From G963663315 sp963668255 (GTDB taxonomy: Bacteria; Pseudomonadota; Gammaproteobacteria; Arenicellales; Poriferihabitantaceae), in the NCBI GenBank assembly GCA_965116595.1, contig OZ220708.1, positions 2,294,001 through 2,358,000 on the forward strand: DNA of 64,000 bases. Direction: 5' to 3'. Position 1 is the stretch's first letter. Every line of letters begins with the position of its first letter. Positions 61,470-64,000 of this stretch are shown here, piece after piece. The position numbers and the translations under genes were made by a program. Below the pieces are notes generated by a model. The model saw only the letters and a list, made by a program, of their open reading frames with translations. It was not told the DNA's origin and did no database searches.

Positions 61470-63768
61470 CAGAACCCGGTCAGTCGGGCAACCCCTGATT
61501 CACGACAGCGCTCGGGGGCATGTCGCTGGGACGGCGATTTATATCGACGATATGACGCCAAGGGAGGGCCAGCTCCATGCATGCGTGGGCGGTAGCGCCA
61601 TCACTCGGGGCCGCGTGAAATCCATGAACCTGGAGCCCTTGCGCGCGGCGCCCGGCGTGGTGGACATGATCATCGCGGATGATGTGCCCGGCCAACTGGA
61701 TATCGGCCCGGTATTTCCCGGCGACCCACTGCTGGTGGCCGGGGAGATCGAATATCGGGGACAGCCACTGTTCGCCGTTCTTGCGACCAGCCACGATCTT
61801 GCGCGCCGGGCAGTCGCCCTCGCAAAAATAGAATACGAGGAGATGGAACCGATACTGGACCTCGCCCGGGCCATTGACGACGCGTACTATGTACGACCCC
61901 CGCACCGGATGCAGCGGGGGGATGCCGGGGCTGTGTTGAAAAAGGCATCCAGGCGATTCCAGGGCGAACTCCGGGTGGGCAGCCAGGAGCATTTCTACCT
62001 CGAAGGACAGGTCTCGCTCGCGGTCCCGGAAGAGGAGGGCGGCATGACCATATACACCTCTTCACAGAATCCCACCGAGGCCCAGAAACTGGTGGCGGAA
62101 GTACTGGGTATTTCCATGCACAAGGTCAACGTTATCACCCGGCGGATGGGCGGAGCCTTCGGCGGCAAGGAAACCCACGGATCCCCCTGGTCCTGCATCG
62201 CCGCGGTATTCGCTCGTCGCAACGACTGCGCTGTCTCCTGCAGGTTGTCACGTCGGGACGACATGGTCATGACAGGCAAGCGGCACAATTTTCTGAACCA
62301 TTACGATGTCTGCCACAACGGGGACGGTCGGCTGGAGGCCATCCGGTACCGCCTTGCGGGGCAATGCGGCAACTCACCGGATCTGTCCGATGCCATCGTG
62401 GATCGGGCGATGTTCCATTGCGACAATGCCTATTACATCCCGGATGTCCTGGTCGACGGGTTGCGTTGCAAGACCCACACCGTTTCCAACACGGCCTTTC
62501 GGGGATTCGGTGGTCCCCAGGGGATGATTGCCATAGAGGCGATCATGGATGAAATCGCCTTCCGGGTGGGCAGGGACCCGCTGGATGTCCGGCGGACGAA
62601 TCTCTACAACACCACGGACCGTAACGTCACTCCCTATCATCAACGGATTGATGCCTATTCGGTTCCGCGTATCCTGGACCAGCTGGAGGCCGAGTCTGAT
62701 TACCGGGTCCGCCGCGAGGCAATCCGTGCATTCAATCGCCGAAGCCCGGCGCTGAAGAAAGGCATCGCACTGACCCCGGTAAAGTTCGGCATTTCCTTCA
62801 CCGTGCTCCATCTCAATCAGGCAGGCGCCCTGGTCCATGTATATACCGACGGCAGCATTCACCTGAACCATGGCGGCACCGAAATGGGGCAGGGCCTGAT
62901 GACCAAGATACGACAGGTCGTGGCAGAGGAGTTCCAGGTCAACCCGGACCGCATCGTGGTTTCCGCCGCCCGCACGGACAAGGTGCCCAATACCTCGGCC
63001 ACCGCAGCGTCATCCGGTACCGACATCAACGGTATGGCGGCCCTGAACGCAGCGCGCACCATTCGTCGGCGGATGATATCGTTTCTCGCAGAAAAATACG
63101 GGGTCGATGAATTGGAAATCGTTTTCCTGGACGACCGGGTGCATGTGGGCGACCGTACACTCGAGTTCGGACAGGCGGCAAAGGAGTCCTGGCTCGGCCG
63201 GGTTTCCCTGTCCGCTACAGGCTTCTACCGTACACCCAGGATCCATTACGATCGGGCGAAGGCTTCCGGGCGGCCGTTCTTCTACTACGCCAATGGCGCC
63301 GCGGTGTCGGAAGTGGTCATCGACACCCTCACCGGTGAATCCCGGCTGCTGCGCGTGGACATCATTCACGATGTCGGGCGATCCATCAATCCGGCCATCG
63401 ACATCGGCCAGATTGAGGGCGGCTTTATCCAGGGCTTCGGCTGGCTTACCTGCGAGGAACTGAAATGGGACCGGGATGGCCGACTCCTCACCGACGGACC
63501 GGCTACCTACAAGATCCCGGTCATCTCCGATACGCCGCCGGTCTTCAATACCCGGCTGCTGGCCGATGCGGACAACAGCGAAGAGACCATCTTCCGTTCC
63601 AAGGCAGTGGGGGAGCCGCCGGTGATGCTGGCCCTTTCCGCCTGGTGCGCCATTCGCGACGCAGTGGCGGCGGTCAGCGATTACGGGGTTTTCCCGGAAT
63701 TGCACGCGCCGGCCACGCCGGAGGAAATCCTGCGCGCGGTGGACGGCGTGCGGGGGCGGTTATCATGA
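61459..63768 (+). CDS. xdhB: Xanthine dehydrogenase large subunit (molybdopterin)
   Basis: A 769-residue XdhB carrying the molybdenum cofactor. Diagnostic segments are GQPLIHDSARGHVAGTAIYIDD, QNPTEAQKLVAEVLG, the Moco loop RMGGAFGGKETHG, TAFRGFGGPQGM, HGGTEMGQGL and the catalytic-glutamate motif AVGEPPVMLALSAW near residue 715. Length is typical (about 770-780). It is coupled to xdhA upstream and to xdhC by an ATGA overlap. Confidence 0.96.
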   Translation: MSIDRTRSVGQPLIHDSARGHVAGTAIYIDDMTPREGQLHACVGGSAITRGRVKSMNLEPLRAAPGVVDMIIADDVPGQLDIGPVFPGDPLLVAGEIEYRGQPLFAVLATSHDLARRAVALAKIEYEEMEPILDLARAIDDAYYVRPPHRMQRGDAGAVLKKASRRFQGELRVGSQEHFYLEGQVSLAVPEEEGGMTIYTSSQNPTEAQKLVAEVLGISMHKVNVITRRMGGAFGGKETHGSPWSCIAAVFARRNDCAVSCRLSRRDDMVMTGKRHNFLNHYDVCHNGDGRLEAIRYRLAGQCGNSPDLSDAIVDRAMFHCDNAYYIPDVLVDGLRCKTHTVSNTAFRGFGGPQGMIAIEAIMDEIAFRVGRDPLDVRRTNLYNTTDRNVTPYHQRIDAYSVPRILDQLEAESDYRVRREAIRAFNRRSPALKKGIALTPVKFGISFTVLHLNQAGALVHVYTDGSIHLNHGGTEMGQGLMTKIRQVVAEEFQVNPDRIVVSAARTDKVPNTSATAASSGTDINGMAALNAARTIRRRMISFLAEKYGVDELEIVFLDDRVHVGDRTLEFGQAAKESWLGRVSLSATGFYRTPRIHYDRAKASGRPFFYYANGAAVSEVVIDTLTGESRLLRVDIIHDVGRSINPAIDIGQIEGGFIQGFGWLTCEELKWDRDGRLLTDGPATYKIPVISDTPPVFNTRLLADADNSEETIFRSKAVGEPPVMLALSAWCAIRDAVAAVSDYGVFPELHAPATPEEILRAVDGVRGRLS

Positions 63769-64000
63769 ACTGGCTTGAGGCAACTGCGCGGCTGACTGCC
63801 GAAAACCAGGGCTTCGTGGTGGTCACGGTACTGGAGACTCGCGGCTCCGCCCCCCGGGATCGGCAGTCCAAGATGGTGGTCACGAAGGACGCAAGCCATG
63901 ATTCCATCGGCGGCGGCAACCTCGAATTCAGCGCCATTGGACACGCAAGAGGATTACTGTCACAAGGGCGGGCTGGCAATGAACGTCAGGAATACACCCT
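63765..64000 (+). CDS. xdhC: XdhC, molybdenum cofactor maturation protein (partial, 3' end outside window)
   Basis: The first 78 residues of XdhC, which binds and sulfurates the molybdenum cofactor before its insertion in XDH. Visible are MNWLEATARLTAENQGFVVVTVLETRGSAPRD, the conserved RGSAPR motif, and IGGGNLEF, the second conserved block. It starts at the ATGA overlap with xdhB, completing the xdhABC order. The frame runs off the right edge of the window. Confidence 0.92.
   Translation, partial: MNWLEATARLTAENQGFVVVTVLETRGSAPRDRQSKMVVTKDASHDSIGGGNLEFSAIGHARGLLSQGRAGNERQEYT

Noticed and set aside
1..64000. CRISPR array, tRNA, rRNA, insertion sequence or phage genes
   Set aside because: No regular spacer repeats, tRNA cloverleaf, transposase motif or phage structural gene was recognised on either strand by eye.

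Overview
The window looks like chromosomal DNA of a proteobacterium, most likely a marine or host-associated gammaproteobacterium. The support is general: a PhoP/PhoQ-like two-component system behind a PepSY gene, a stand-alone argB, a metK-ahcY pair, short intergenic gaps and ATGA gene overlaps. I could not assign a species. Coding density is very high; no gap exceeds 300 bases, and I saw no rRNA, tRNA, CRISPR array or insertion sequence.

Layout. 1-3.5 kb: 3' part of a corrinoid methyltransferase (MttB family, no in-frame amber) followed by an FAD/GcvT dimethylglycine-dehydrogenase-like protein. 3.6-6.5 kb: glycine-zipper envelope protein, PepSY protein, response regulator, sensor kinase. 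6.5-7.6 kb (-): cobalt chelatase CbiX. 7.7-17.6 kb: a catabolic island made of two divergent operons (second FAD/GcvT oxidase, MDR dehydrogenase, two enolase-superfamily enzymes, class III aminotransferase; and Rieske oxygenase, Asp/Glu-racemase-fold enzyme, sulfotransferase). It sits between B12 genes and suggests catabolism of an N-methylated (betaine-like) compound. 17.6-21.4 kb: BchI/BchD-type chelatase, cobO, cobB.

21.5-37.3 kb is the most interesting part. A TauABC-like importer is divergent from a complete tmoABCDE soluble diiron monooxygenase operon that continues into a triple-RidA protein and a NodB-fold amidase. Convergent to it is an operon of hypA, two adjacent arginase-family ureohydrolases and an M20 amidohydrolase. 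One ureohydrolase keeps all six metal ligands and the other has lost four, the pattern of a heteromeric, nickel-dependent guanidine-type hydrolase. A divergent Lrp-type regulator with an operator-like repeat, a UspA protein and an AGCS sodium:amino-acid symporter follow.

37.4-42 kb: ahcY, metK (SAM cycle), argB, fpr. 42-48.4 kb (-): an oligopeptide-type ABC importer whose fused ATPase is split by a frameshift in an A6 run, then an FkbM methyltransferase. 48.4-50.5 kb (-): Rieske oxygenase and PhyH dioxygenase. 50.5-64 kb: purine catabolism. A nucleoside/purine ABC importer, RutR-like regulator, urate hydroxylase (puuD), allantoinase (puuE), allantoicase and ureidoglycolate lyase form one operon; 8-oxoguanine deaminase and xdhABC run the other way. 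Two nearly identical operator-like sites (consensus TGAYCAAATAGTCA) lie just downstream of the promoters of both transcription units and probably bind the RutR-like protein.

Taken together the region is devoted to scavenging carbon and nitrogen from methylated amines, guanidine-like compounds and purines, with B12 and SAM-cycle genes that would support methyl transfer.
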